Part shown: in pieces, positions 24,784 to 33,159 of the stretch
Layout of the letters: the number at the start of each line of letters is the position of its first letter
Numbering within the stretch: the stretch's first letter is position 1
Assembly: GCA_964566055.1 (NCBI GenBank)
Contig: CAZMHI010000049.1
Span: 1-37,992 of the forward strand
DNA: 37,992 nucleotides
Reading direction: 5' to 3'
Source: TMED23 sp964566055
GTDB taxonomy: Bacteria > Pseudomonadota > Alphaproteobacteria > Rhodospirillales > UBA2165
The notes under the pieces: generated by a model
What the model was told of the DNA's origin: nothing
Databases searched by the model: none
What the model saw: only the letters and a program-made list of their open reading frames with translations
Translations under genes and position numbers: made by a program

Positions 24784-25188
24784 TTAATTGTCCACTGGGC
24801 GTGGATTTCGATTTTCATCAAGCGCCACATAGGTAAACACCCCTTCTGTCACTTTTTGCAGCGGTGTGGGATTGTAATGATTGGTCGTCCAGGTTTCGAT
24901 TTTGATCGACAAAGATGTTCTGCCGACGTCAAGAACTTGGGTATAGCAGCTTACCAGATCACCAACACGCACCGGTTTGTGAAACTCCATTTCTTTGACG
25001 CCAATCGTCACCGTGCGGCCATGGGCGCGGCGGCTGGCAGCTACGCCACCGGCAACATCCATTTGCGACAAAATCCAGCCGCCAAATATATCGCCGCTCG
25101 GATTGGTGTCTGCAGGCTGGGCGACTACGGTGATTGTCCGCTCACCTTCAGGGGTTTCCGTTTGCTGGTCCTGATTATCATCAGACAT
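24784..25188 (-). CDS. Acyl-CoA thioesterase, YciA-like hotdog family
   Basis: This 134-residue hotdog-fold protein carries the YciA signature ADTNPSGDIFGGWILSQMDVAGG. The Asp in QMD is in the catalytic position, and the Asn-Pro and Gly-Asp residues bind the CoA ester. The remaining pattern, VKEMEFHKPVRVGDLVSCYTQVLDVGRTSLSIKIETWT, follows the family. It releases free acid and CoA from acyl-CoA esters in the cytoplasm. I chose ATG 25188, which has GAGGAAA upstream; the longer frame adds an unrelated leader. It diverges from parE with about 130 bases between the two starts. Confidence 0.9.
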   Translation of the reverse strand: MSDDNQDQQTETPEGERTITVVAQPADTNPSGDIFGGWILSQMDVAGGVAASRRAHGRTVTIGVKEMEFHKPVRVGDLVSCYTQVLDVGRTSLSIKIETWTTNHYNPTPLQKVTEGVFTYVALDENRNPRPVDN

Positions 25189-25319
25189 CGATTTTTCCTC
25201 AAAAACTGGATGTTTGCCCTTGCCACAGATAATCTGCTGAGGCACAAGATATTGTTATAGTTCTAACGTAAAACACAGTATAATGTCGAATAACGCAAGA
25301 AATTAATACAGGTAACTCA

Positions 25320-27362
25320 ATGGCCGATCTTTTTGACGATGCACCAAAAAAAGCTAAAAAAGGGGTTAGTGCGGGCGCGTCAGGTAAAAAGCCGAAGAAA
25401 AACAAGTCTTATTCCGCTAAGGATATCGAAGTTCTCGAAGGCTTGGAACCGGTACGTTTGCGCCCGGGTATGTATATCGGCGGCACCGACGAGCGGGCGG
25501 TCCATCACCTCGTCGCTGAGCTGCTTGATAATTCCATGGATGAAGCGGTGGCGGGTGAAGCCACCCGCATCGATTTGGAGCTTTCGGCCGATCAATACAT
25601 CACCGTTAGCGATAATGGCCGCGGCATTCCAACCGACCCGCACCCCAAATTCAAGAAACAGTCAGCTCTCGAAGTTATCCTGACGACGCTGCATTCCGGC
25701 GGTAAATTCAAGTCCGGCGCTTACGAAACGTCGGGCGGGCTACATGGCGTCGGCCTCTCGGTCGTCAATGCTTTGGCCGATGATCTTACCGTTGAAGTGG
25801 CGCGCGACAAAAAGCTCTGGACCCAAAGCTTTGAGCGCGGCAAACCCAAGGGCAAACTCAAAGACGGCGGTAAGGTCTCCAACCGGCGGGGCACTCTGAT
25901 CAAATTTCATCCGGACCCGAAAATTTTCGGCTCTAAAGTACATTTTCGTCCCTCAACTCTCTATCGTATGGCGCGCTCCAAGGCATATTTGTTCCGGGGC
26001 GTTGAAATCCGCTGGAAATGCGATCCCAAACTGCTGGAAAAAGACGCAAAAACGCCGGAATCGGCGACGCTTCACTTCCCGGGCGGTCTTAGTGATTATC
26101 TGCAAAGCACCTTGGAAGACCGGGCCACTATCACGCCCAACACCTTTTTCGGCCAAGCCAATCTCAATGGCGGCTCCGGCACGGTTGAATGGGCAGTCGC
26201 CTGGCCGGTCGATGAAGATGAATTCTTTAATTCCTATTGCAATACCGTGCCCACCCCGCAAGGCGGCACCCATGAATTGGGCTTGCGTGGAGCACTCAAT
26301 AAAGGTCTTAAAGCCTATGGTGATCTGACCAAAGTCAAAGCGGCAAGCAAAATCAACGCCGATGACGTTGTTGGCGGCGCCTGCATTATGCTCTCGGTCT
26401 TTATTCCGGACCCGCAGTTCCAGGGCCAAACCAAAGAAAAGCTCGCCACTGTCGAAGCGCAAAAGCTGGTCGAAAGCTCACTCGGTGACCATTTCGATCA
26501 CTGGCTGAGCGGTGACCCGGAGACCGCCAAGCGCTTGCTTGAGCATGTCATAGAGCGCTCACAAATCCGCATGAAAAAGCGCCAAGACAAGGTGCTGAAA
26601 CGCCAATCGGCCACCAAGCGCCTGCGCCTGCCAGGCAAACTCGCCGATTGCTCACAAAATTCCGCCGAAGGCACTGAGATTTTCATCGTTGAAGGTGATT
26701 CTGCCGGCGGCTCGGCTAAGCAGGGCCGCGACCGCAAAACTCAAGCTATTTTGCCGCTGCGGGGCAAGATATTGAACGTTGCCAGCGCCTCCGCCGATAA
26801 GCTCCAAGCCAATCAGGAAATCAACGATCTAAACGAAGCTTTGGGCTGCGGCACCGGTCCCCGTTTCCGCGATGAGGATTTACGCTATGAGAAGGTCATT
26901 ATCATGACCGATGCCGATGTTGACGGTGCCCATATCGCCTCTCTCTTAATGACATTCTTCTTTAAAGAAATGCCACAACTCATTGAAAATGGTCATCTTT
27001 ATATTGCCATGCCACCGCTTTACCGGCTCAGCCAGGGCGGCAAAACGCTCTACGCCATGGATGATGCCCACAAAGATATTTTGGTTGAAAAAGAGTTTTC
27101 CGGCCGCGGTAAAATCGAGGTCAGCCGCTTTAAGGGTCTTGGCGAAATGCCCCCGGCCCAGCTCAAGGAAACAGCGATGAACCCGGAGCCCCGCACACTG
27201 CTCCGGGTAACGGTGCCGCTACGTCATACCGATGATGAAAAAATCGAAGCCAAGGAGACCGCCAAACTGGTCGATGATCTGATGGGCAAAAAACCCGAGC
27301 TACGCCTCAACTTCATCCAATCCCACGCCGCCGAACTCGAAGACGGACTGATTGACGTATAG
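25320..27362 (+). CDS. parE: DNA topoisomerase IV subunit B
   Basis: This 680-residue type IIA topoisomerase subunit is in the usual ParE size range, shorter than GyrB of many Gram-negatives that carry an insert. The GHKL ATPase has ELLDNSMDEAVAG, DNGRGIPTDPHPK and the ATP-lid SGGLHGVGLSVVNAL. The transducer domain follows. The TOPRIM metal site is formed by E458 in IVEGDSAGGSAKQGRDR and D531, D533 and D535 in MTDADVDGAH. The end has RFKGLGEMPPAQLKETAMNP. With ParC it unlinks daughter chromosomes. ParE is favoured over GyrB by the absence of a long insert and by the short Lys-rich start, but the two families are close. ParC is not in the window. Confidence 0.92.
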   Translation: MADLFDDAPKKAKKGVSAGASGKKPKKNKSYSAKDIEVLEGLEPVRLRPGMYIGGTDERAVHHLVAELLDNSMDEAVAGEATRIDLELSADQYITVSDNGRGIPTDPHPKFKKQSALEVILTTLHSGGKFKSGAYETSGGLHGVGLSVVNALADDLTVEVARDKKLWTQSFERGKPKGKLKDGGKVSNRRGTLIKFHPDPKIFGSKVHFRPSTLYRMARSKAYLFRGVEIRWKCDPKLLEKDAKTPESATLHFPGGLSDYLQSTLEDRATITPNTFFGQANLNGGSGTVEWAVAWPVDEDEFFNSYCNTVPTPQGGTHELGLRGALNKGLKAYGDLTKVKAASKINADDVVGGACIMLSVFIPDPQFQGQTKEKLATVEAQKLVESSLGDHFDHWLSGDPETAKRLLEHVIERSQIRMKKRQDKVLKRQSATKRLRLPGKLADCSQNSAEGTEIFIVEGDSAGGSAKQGRDRKTQAILPLRGKILNVASASADKLQANQEINDLNEALGCGTGPRFRDEDLRYEKVIIMTDADVDGAHIASLLMTFFFKEMPQLIENGHLYIAMPPLYRLSQGGKTLYAMDDAHKDILVEKEFSGRGKIEVSRFKGLGEMPPAQLKETAMNPEPRTLLRVTVPLRHTDDEKIEAKETAKLVDDLMGKKPELRLNFIQSHAAELEDGLIDV

Positions 27363-27501
27363 AAGTCTTTGGCAATTTCAGTGAAATAGAAATGGGCGTG
27401 TACCAAATAGTATAGCTGATATACGATAATCTCGCGTGACAGCCTTTTTCCCTCCTCATATAATTTCGCCAATTCACACCACATAACCAGGGAAGCCGTT
27501 C

Positions 27502-28941
27502 ATGAGCCGTTCATTTCGAGATTTTCTTGCCGTCGCCGAGCAACAAGGCTTGGTCCGGCGCGTAACCAAGAGCGTCGATGCCAGCTGGGAGCCGGCCAGC
27601 ATGATTAAATGGGCCTTCCAGGCTCTTCCAGAAAAAGACCGCTTTGGTCTGCTGTTCGACAATGTTGAAGGCTCGGAACTTTCGCTCTGCACAGGCGCGC
27701 TTGGTGCTTCACGGGCAACCTATGCATTGGCACTTGACTGTGAGCCCGACCAAATCAACCCACGCTGGGAAGATGCCCTGGTTAATCAGCTCGACCCGGT
27801 CATAGTCGAAAAAGCACCCTGTCAGGAAGTCGTATTGAAGGGTGATGAAGCCAATCTCAGCGATCTGCCAGTCCCGACCTGGACGCCTGGTAAAGACGCG
27901 GCCCCCTACATTACGACCACGGTAATGACCAAACTGGTCGACTCAGATAATCAAAATTCAGGCGTTTACCGCACCTTGGTACGCGATGATCACCATGTCG
28001 TGGTTAATATGAATCCCCGCCGCGGCGGCCACGATCAATGCGAAACCTGGTGGAAGCAAGGCAAAGCAGCCCCAGTTGCCTGGGTCATCGGTGCCGATCC
28101 GGCCTACCAACTGGCTTCCGTCGCGACCATGCCAACCGGCATGGAGGAGATGAAGGTTGCCGGTGGACTGCTGGGCACGCCGATGGAACTCGTCAAATGC
28201 GTGACCAATGATATCCTGGTGCCGGCCAATGCCGAGATCATCATTGAGGGTGAAATTGCGCCGGGTGAACGTGACAAGGAAGGTCCATTTGGAGAAAACC
28301 TTGGCTTTATGTGTGAGATCAGCCAGAAACCAGTCGCCCGCATCACTGCCATCACACGGCGCCAAGACGCCATCTATTACGGCATGACCAGCCAGATGCC
28401 ACCAAGTGAGAGCACGACCCTACAGAGCCAAAGTACGGCCGGACTGATTAGTAAAATTCTGCGTCACGACCTCGGCGAGAAAACCATCAAAGATTTCTAC
28501 ATCGATCTGACATTTGGCGGTCAAATGGCGCATGGCATTATTTCGATGACGCCGCAATATGAGAAACATGGCTTAAAAGTCGGTCGTATGGCTGCCGAGG
28601 TTAGCGCTTTGAAACGAGTCACGGTGGTCGATGAAGATATTGACGTCCGCGACCCGGTGCATATGGATTGGGTGTTGAATGCCCGGTACAACCCGTCCCG
28701 GGATACCGTAATAATCGACGATGTCTTTATGCGCGCCGCCATGGATCCCTCGATCGAAGCCGTCGACGGCGTTAAAATCGGCAGTAAAATCGTCATCGAT
28801 GGCACTAAAAGCGTACCCGAAGATGAATTTTCCCTGCCGCCAAAGGAAACCATGTTGAAAGCTTTGGAATCCTGGAAGGAAGCAGGATTGCCGGAGTTCG
28901 ATATTCCAAAACGCGCGCAGTCCCGGATCGATAAGTCTTGA
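27502..28941 (+). CDS. UbiD-family decarboxylase, copy 1
   Basis: This 479-residue protein is of normal length for UbiD-family enzymes, which use prenylated FMN to decarboxylate or carboxylate aromatic and unsaturated acids. The catalytic residues can be placed: R157 in GVYRTLV and E260 and E265 in KEGPFGENLGF, with the same five-residue spacing as the conserved glutamates of the family. The domain order (a fold with VRRVTKSVDASWEPA at the start, then the split beta-barrel and the C-terminal metal-site part) fits UbiD. The start ATG 27502 has AGGGAAG. A second UbiD paralogue is at 31532-33037 on the other strand. UbiX, which makes the cofactor, is not in the window. The substrate is unknown; ubiquinone synthesis by this copy cannot be excluded. 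Confidence 0.9.
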   Translation: MSRSFRDFLAVAEQQGLVRRVTKSVDASWEPASMIKWAFQALPEKDRFGLLFDNVEGSELSLCTGALGASRATYALALDCEPDQINPRWEDALVNQLDPVIVEKAPCQEVVLKGDEANLSDLPVPTWTPGKDAAPYITTTVMTKLVDSDNQNSGVYRTLVRDDHHVVVNMNPRRGGHDQCETWWKQGKAAPVAWVIGADPAYQLASVATMPTGMEEMKVAGGLLGTPMELVKCVTNDILVPANAEIIIEGEIAPGERDKEGPFGENLGFMCEISQKPVARITAITRRQDAIYYGMTSQMPPSESTTLQSQSTAGLISKILRHDLGEKTIKDFYIDLTFGGQMAHGIISMTPQYEKHGLKVGRMAAEVSALKRVTVVDEDIDVRDPVHMDWVLNARYNPSRDTVIIDDVFMRAAMDPSIEAVDGVKIGSKIVIDGTKSVPEDEFSLPPKETMLKALESWKEAGLPEFDIPKRAQSRIDKS

Positions 28942-28953
28942 GTAAAGTTTCCG

Positions 28954-29055
28954 GTGGTCGACAAGAAACAAAATTCTGAACGCATTCGCCGGGCCATCAA
29001 TGACAGCGTGTTAATCGAGCTTTGGCAAAAGCACTTATTAGCACCCCCACCCTAA
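28954..29055 (+). CDS. Possible short peptide or truncated gene start
   Basis: A GTG at 28954 opens 33 codons, VVDKKQNSERIRRAI..., ending in TAA at 29053-29055, where a palindromic intergenic repeat begins. It has protein-like composition (KKQNSERIRRAINDSVLIELWQK), so it may be the beginning of a gene cut off by the repeat. No ribosome binding site of note was found, and chance is possible. Confidence 0.25.
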   Translation: MVDKKQNSERIRRAINDSVLIELWQKHLLAPPP

Positions 29056-29056
29056 C

Positions 29057-29172
29057 CCTCCCCCCTCAAGGGGGAGGAAAATTCATGGCTTATCTACCGA
29101 AATATAGGCTTTTAACACCCGCGACTGCGGGTCGCCGCTTATGCGGCGTAAGCCAAGCTTGCGGAGGCAAGC
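29057..29172. repeat. Intergenic palindromic element with four hairpins
   Basis: CCTCCCCC (29057-29064) pairs with GGGGGAGG (29070-29077). Three perfect six-base stems with four-base loops then stand almost side by side: ACCCGC/GCGGGT (29117-29132), CGCCGC/GCGGCG (29133-29148) and GCTTGC/GCAAGC (29157-29172). The CCCTCCCCC...GGGGGAGG part resembles the intergenic repeats seen in many proteobacteria. It lies between converging genes (UbiD and the methyltransferase). Confidence 0.7.
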
Positions 29173-29194
29173 GCCCGGCGTCTGAGGGGAAATT

Positions 29195-29734
29195 TTACGG
29201 CACTTTATAAACATAAATCTGCGGGCAAAAGGCGTCCTCGATTTCATGCACGGCTTCCGGCTGCCAACCGGGGATATCAAATACATTGCTGATGATCAGC
29301 GTGCCGGACTCAAGGTCGCGCTCCAGCTTGGGGCGCAGTTTCTCAAGCGCTTCCGAGTGTAGATAGCAAACCACTGCTTTGGTTTCGGCGCGAAACGAGA
29401 AACTCTTTTTAAGCATGTTAACGCGCTCAATCGTGAGATTGCGGCGAAACTGAAATAGCCGGCGCAGCTGCATGGCCAGCCAGGGTACCGGTGAAATTTC
29501 ATAGGCATAAACTGAACTCTGCGGAAATTTTCGAGCTAGCGGAAACGCCAGCGAACCCCAACCGGCCCCTAAATCACACACTTCGCCGGCAAAATCCGCC
29601 GGCAATAGATCAAACATGTGTTTTTTTGAATTACGTGAACTCGGCACCGGAGAGATGCCGGTGACCGCACAATAAAGGATCGATAGCGAACAGGTAATGA
29701 CCACGAAGGCCAGGAACGAATATTCCAACAGCAT
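29195..29734 (-). CDS. Membrane-anchored class I SAM-dependent methyltransferase
   Basis: This is a short protein of 179 residues. An N-terminal hydrophobic segment (FLAFVVITCSLSILYCAV, about 7-24) should anchor it in the membrane. The Rossmann-type methyltransferase core follows: motif I VCDLGAGWGSLAF (52-64), the acidic end of strand beta2 in VYAYEISPV, then VNMLKKSFSF and TKAVVCYLHSEALEKL. The core is small and ends soon after LIISNVFDIPGWQPE, without an added substrate domain. The target could be a lipid or a membrane protein (inference). It is convergent with the first UbiD gene, from which it is separated by the hairpin element. Confidence 0.82.
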   Translation of the reverse strand: MLLEYSFLAFVVITCSLSILYCAVTGISPVPSSRNSKKHMFDLLPADFAGEVCDLGAGWGSLAFPLARKFPQSSVYAYEISPVPWLAMQLRRLFQFRRNLTIERVNMLKKSFSFRAETKAVVCYLHSEALEKLRPKLERDLESGTLIISNVFDIPGWQPEAVHEIEDAFCPQIYVYKVP

Positions 29735-29880
29735 AGCTTAACGCCTTTCGAAGCGTTAATTCGATTGCTCCGAAAGTGCCACGCAGGTTGGTCTGAAAAG
29801 CTAATTGGTGCTAATGCTGGCAGAAACTATAAGAGAAATAGAACGGTTAAAAACTACTGAAATAATAGGGTTATACCCGC

Positions 29881-30828
29881 TTAACGCAAGCCAATAGTTT
29901 CGTCTAATCCCAGCATGAGATTGAGATTCTGAACGGCTTGGCCGGAAGCGCCTTTGCCGAGATTATCGAGCTGGGCAGAGATCACTGCCTGCCCCCGCTC
30001 TTCATTGGCAAAGACATATAGCTTCATCATATTGGTATTGTTTAAATCTTCCGGATCGAGGCTCGCCATATCTGCGGTATCAGCCAAAGGCGCTACGGTG
30101 ACAAAGTGCTGGCCGGCATAATGATCAGTCAAAGTTGCGTGGATTGCGCTCGGGCTAACACTTTCACCCAGCGACCACAGCTGTAATGGTACCGATACCA
30201 ACATACCTTGAGCGAAACGCCCAACACTCGGCACGAAAATCGGTGCGTGTTCGAGACCACTCCGCCGTTGAATTTCTGGTGTGTGTTTATGCGCCAACCC
30301 CAAACCATAAAGATAAAATTCGCTGTCCGTATGATTGGGCGAAGCATCATCTTCAAAAGCCGCAATTAAAGATTTGCCACCGCCCGAATATCCTGACACT
30401 GCGTTGATCGTTACCGGAAAATCTGGCGGCAAGAGACCGGCAGCAACCAAGGGAAAAATGATCGAGATTGAAGAGCAAGCATAACAGCCGGGATTGGTGA
30501 CGCGCTTGGCGCCCGCAATAACATCGCGCTGACCGGCCCGAAATTCCGGAAAGCCATAAGCCCAATCCGGATCGGTCCGGTAGGCGATTGAGGCATCAAT
30601 TACCCGGGCGCTGTCATTTTCAATTAGTCCGACGGCCTCCCGTGAAGCGTCTTCCGGCAAACACAGAATGGAAATATCGGCGCTGTTGAGCATCTCGGCA
30701 CGCGCCCCCAAATCCTTGCGCCGGTCATCGCCGAGATGCAGGAGTTCGAGATCGCTCCGGTCTTTCAACCGGTCGAGAATTTGCAGGCCTGTGGTCCCTG
30801 CTTCACCATCAATGAAAATCTTTGCCAT
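29881..30828 (-). CDS. argC: N-acetyl-gamma-glutamyl-phosphate reductase, type 2
   Basis: This 315-residue enzyme is typical of the short (type 2) ArgC form of Alphaproteobacteria. It reduces N-acetylglutamyl phosphate to the semialdehyde with NADPH in arginine synthesis. GEAGTTG (8-14) is the nucleotide-binding loop, C115 in NPGCYACSS is the catalytic thiol, and the middle has VSGYSGGGKSLIAAF. The end VQNLNLMLGLDET is also characteristic. The start ATG 30828 gives the family N-terminus MAKIFIDGE directly. No other arg gene lies nearby, as is usual for this gene. Confidence 0.95.
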   Translation of the reverse strand: MAKIFIDGEAGTTGLQILDRLKDRSDLELLHLGDDRRKDLGARAEMLNSADISILCLPEDASREAVGLIENDSARVIDASIAYRTDPDWAYGFPEFRAGQRDVIAGAKRVTNPGCYACSSISIIFPLVAAGLLPPDFPVTINAVSGYSGGGKSLIAAFEDDASPNHTDSEFYLYGLGLAHKHTPEIQRRSGLEHAPIFVPSVGRFAQGMLVSVPLQLWSLGESVSPSAIHATLTDHYAGQHFVTVAPLADTADMASLDPEDLNNTNMMKLYVFANEERGQAVISAQLDNLGKGASGQAVQNLNLMLGLDETIGLR

Positions 30829-30933
30829 AACGGCGCATATATCTGCGTTTCCAGCGAAAAACGCAATGCCTAGATGCTAAAAACGTAAAAATAAATTCGC
30901 TGGTAGAATTAGTTGAGTGGTTTGGCGTAGTAA

Positions 30934-31362
30934 TTACTCAAGGGTAAATATTTTTGGTTCATATTCGATTTCATAGTCAGCTGGGATATCAAGCCATTTA
31001 AAAGCAGAGGTAATTTCTATAAACGCTCGGCGGTTTTGCCCGTAGGTGGTACGTGTCACAAGCGCCCAAGCATGCGCTTTGGCATAATCCTCCGTTGAAT
31101 CAACCAGCTAGGCAAATTTGGTTCCTTGCAAAAGCGCATGTTCCTTTTCATAGGTCTCCTGAAAATCCTTTTTGAACCAGGCAAAATCAAACTCTTCCGG
31201 CAAAGACATCTGCCGCGTATCACGCATGAAACTCATACCAGGCCGGAAAACGTCCCGGCTAATCGCTTCATTGACGGCTGCTAACCCTTCACCAGGCACA
31301 AAACCAATGTGCTGAGCGAAAACACAATTTACCTCGGGAGAAATACAAATCTGAAAAGACAT
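30934..31362 (-). pseudogene. Gene for a 142-residue hypothetical protein interrupted by one amber codon
   Basis: From ATG 31362 an 84-residue frame ends at TAG 31108-31110, yet the same frame continues without other stops for another 57 codons to TAA 30934-30936. The continuation, for example DSTEDYAKAHAWALVTRTTYG and FIEITSAFKWLDIPADYEIEY, looks coding and completes a likely single domain of mixed alpha/beta type (N-terminal MSFQICISPEVNCVFAQ). I do not recognise the family for certain; the shape resembles small SpoIIAA/STAS-like proteins. TAG is used as a normal stop by two genes of this window, so this is more likely a recent nonsense mutation than a recoded codon. Confidence 0.7.
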
Positions 31363-31531
31363 CCATAGGACCTAATGCCTTGGATATTAAATTTCAAGTG
31401 ACTGAATTAAAATGAAATATTTCAAAATCAGGTTATTTTGGGTGACGTACCTGTAGCGTAAAATTGACTTTGGTACCGGCATCGGCCAACACCAAAAAGA
31501 ACTGCGCCAAAATCAGCCGCTTCGATAAAAT

Positions 31532-33037
31532 TTACACTTCAAATGGTGTCTCTTCAAAGACGTCTATTTTGGGCGCCTTACCTTCAAAGCCAACCTCATT
31601 CCAGCGTTTTACCGCATTTTCATAAGCATCCTTGGACAACTTGCTGCGCGGCGAAAAGCTGTCAATATATTTGAATTCCATGCAGGCATTAATCAGGCAT
31701 TTGGACCCCCAAGGACGTTCTTCCGGAGGGTTTTGGCTCGGATCGAGATAGGTACTCCAGGTTTCCCGTAAGATGTCGATGGATTGATCGGGCCGCGACC
31801 GGGTAACCATGGCCCAGATAACTTCAGACAGATTGGAGGCATCAACATCATCATCAACGACGACAATATATTTGGAGAAATATGCTCCTCCCATGCATTG
31901 GGCTGCCAGCGCCATCACCTGTGCTGCGTGACCAGCATACATCTGCTTGATCGAAACCACGGTCATGCCCCAGCCGGCGGCCTCGGGCGGTGACCATACT
32001 GCTTTAATGCCCGGCACACCCATGGCGTCCAAATCATTCCAGATTTTTGACGCCCGCGTCATCGCCCAAAACAGACCACATTCATTGGAGGGCCAGTCGG
32101 ACATCAGCGCGCTGGTCAAAATGGGATTGTCTTTGTAGCGGACCCGCTCAATCCTGATATAGGGCGTTGGACGCTCGGGCCGGCCATAATAGCCGGTGAA
32201 TTCACCAAACGGCCCTTCGGCAAAAGTCTCATCCGGGTAGCAAAACCCTTCGACAATAATTTCCGCCCCGGCGGGTAAAGTCAGTCCGGTGAGATCACTT
32301 TCAAACACGTCAATCGGTGTGCCCGCAATGCCGCCATAGTAATCATATTCCGACTGAGTTTTAGGGAAACTGGTGGCGGCAACGATAAACAGCAGCGGAT
32401 CGATGCCATAAACCCCGGCGACCGGGGCCGGTTTGCCCATCTCCCACCATTTTTCGCGGTCGAGCAAGGCGTCCTTACCCGGCGAGACATAAAAGCCGAC
32501 CTCGTTTTTGCTTTTGATCATTTGCCGGTAGGTGCCGAGATTAATGCGGCCGCTTTCCGGGTCTTGAGTAACCACCGCATCACAGGTGCCGAGATATTCG
32601 CCGCCATCCAAGGGCCACATGCGGGGTGCCGGAAATTTGGTGATATCAACTTCATCGCCATTATCGATATTTTGGTTCACCACGGCCTCGTCTTCCCGCA
32701 CGGTTGCCGGCCCCAGTTTTTCGCCCATCTTGTCTTTAAGGATTTTCACCACTTCGACATAATCATCGGTTGGCTCTTCATTGATAGCCAGGCAAATGCG
32801 CTTGAGGCTGCTGCCCAAAATATTATAGAGACCGCGATAGCCTTCATGACCTTTGAGGTTATCGAACATCAGCGCGGGGCTGCCGATTTCCTTACCGCTT
32901 AAATAGGCCAAGGTTGAGGATTCGAGATTGGTATCCACTTCGGCGGAAATCGTTTTAAGTTCGCCATGTGCCGCGGCGATCTCAAGCCATTTTTCCAAGT
33001 CACTTAATTGGGGTTTATTCGTAAAATTGTCGTCCAT
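31532..33037 (-). CDS. UbiD-family decarboxylase, copy 2
   Basis: This 501-residue UbiD-type protein has a good ribosome binding site (GGGAGGG) before ATG 33037. The catalytic set is present: R171 in GTYRQMI, E274 and E279 in AEGPFGEFTGYYG, five residues apart as in the family. The C-terminal half contains VVDDDVDASNLSEVIWAMVTR, a typical segment. The prenylated-FMN cofactor made by UbiX would be needed and no ubiX is visible here. The two UbiD copies in the window are clearly divergent, so a recent duplication is excluded; the second is more like the phenolic/aromatic acid decarboxylase branch (inference). It is separated by about 120 bases from pspF and on the same strand. Confidence 0.9.
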   Translation of the reverse strand: MDDNFTNKPQLSDLEKWLEIAAAHGELKTISAEVDTNLESSTLAYLSGKEIGSPALMFDNLKGHEGYRGLYNILGSSLKRICLAINEEPTDDYVEVVKILKDKMGEKLGPATVREDEAVVNQNIDNGDEVDITKFPAPRMWPLDGGEYLGTCDAVVTQDPESGRINLGTYRQMIKSKNEVGFYVSPGKDALLDREKWWEMGKPAPVAGVYGIDPLLFIVAATSFPKTQSEYDYYGGIAGTPIDVFESDLTGLTLPAGAEIIVEGFCYPDETFAEGPFGEFTGYYGRPERPTPYIRIERVRYKDNPILTSALMSDWPSNECGLFWAMTRASKIWNDLDAMGVPGIKAVWSPPEAAGWGMTVVSIKQMYAGHAAQVMALAAQCMGGAYFSKYIVVVDDDVDASNLSEVIWAMVTRSRPDQSIDILRETWSTYLDPSQNPPEERPWGSKCLINACMEFKYIDSFSPRSKLSKDAYENAVKRWNEVGFEGKAPKIDVFEETPFEV

Positions 33038-33142
33038 TTTGCCCTCCCACTCATAAAATAAATTATCAGAAATTTTAGGTGCATTGTGAGGAGAGTCAAA
33101 CTGATGGTGGCGGGTATTCCGGTGGCTGGAATTTCGCAGAAA

Positions 33143-33159
33143 TTTCGGTGACAGTTTAC
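33143..33159. repeat. 17-base repeat, left copy
   Basis: TTTCGGTGACAGTTTAC occurs here and again at 35867-35883 in the same orientation. The left copy overlaps the last bases of pspF and follows AATTTCGCAGAAATT, a small hairpin. Together the two copies bracket the whole psp locus. It may be part of a dispersed intergenic repeat. Confidence 0.55.

Noticed and set aside
25953..26462. 169-codon frame antisense to parE
   Set aside because: parE is certain; this frame is a shadow.
29022..29210. 62-codon plus-strand frame across the hairpin element
   Set aside because: Its coding sequence consists of palindromes, so the open frame is a by-product.
31108..31110. TAG read as pyrrolysine or programmed readthrough
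   Set aside because: TAG ends at least two ordinary genes in this window and no readthrough signal is visible; a nonsense mutation is simpler.
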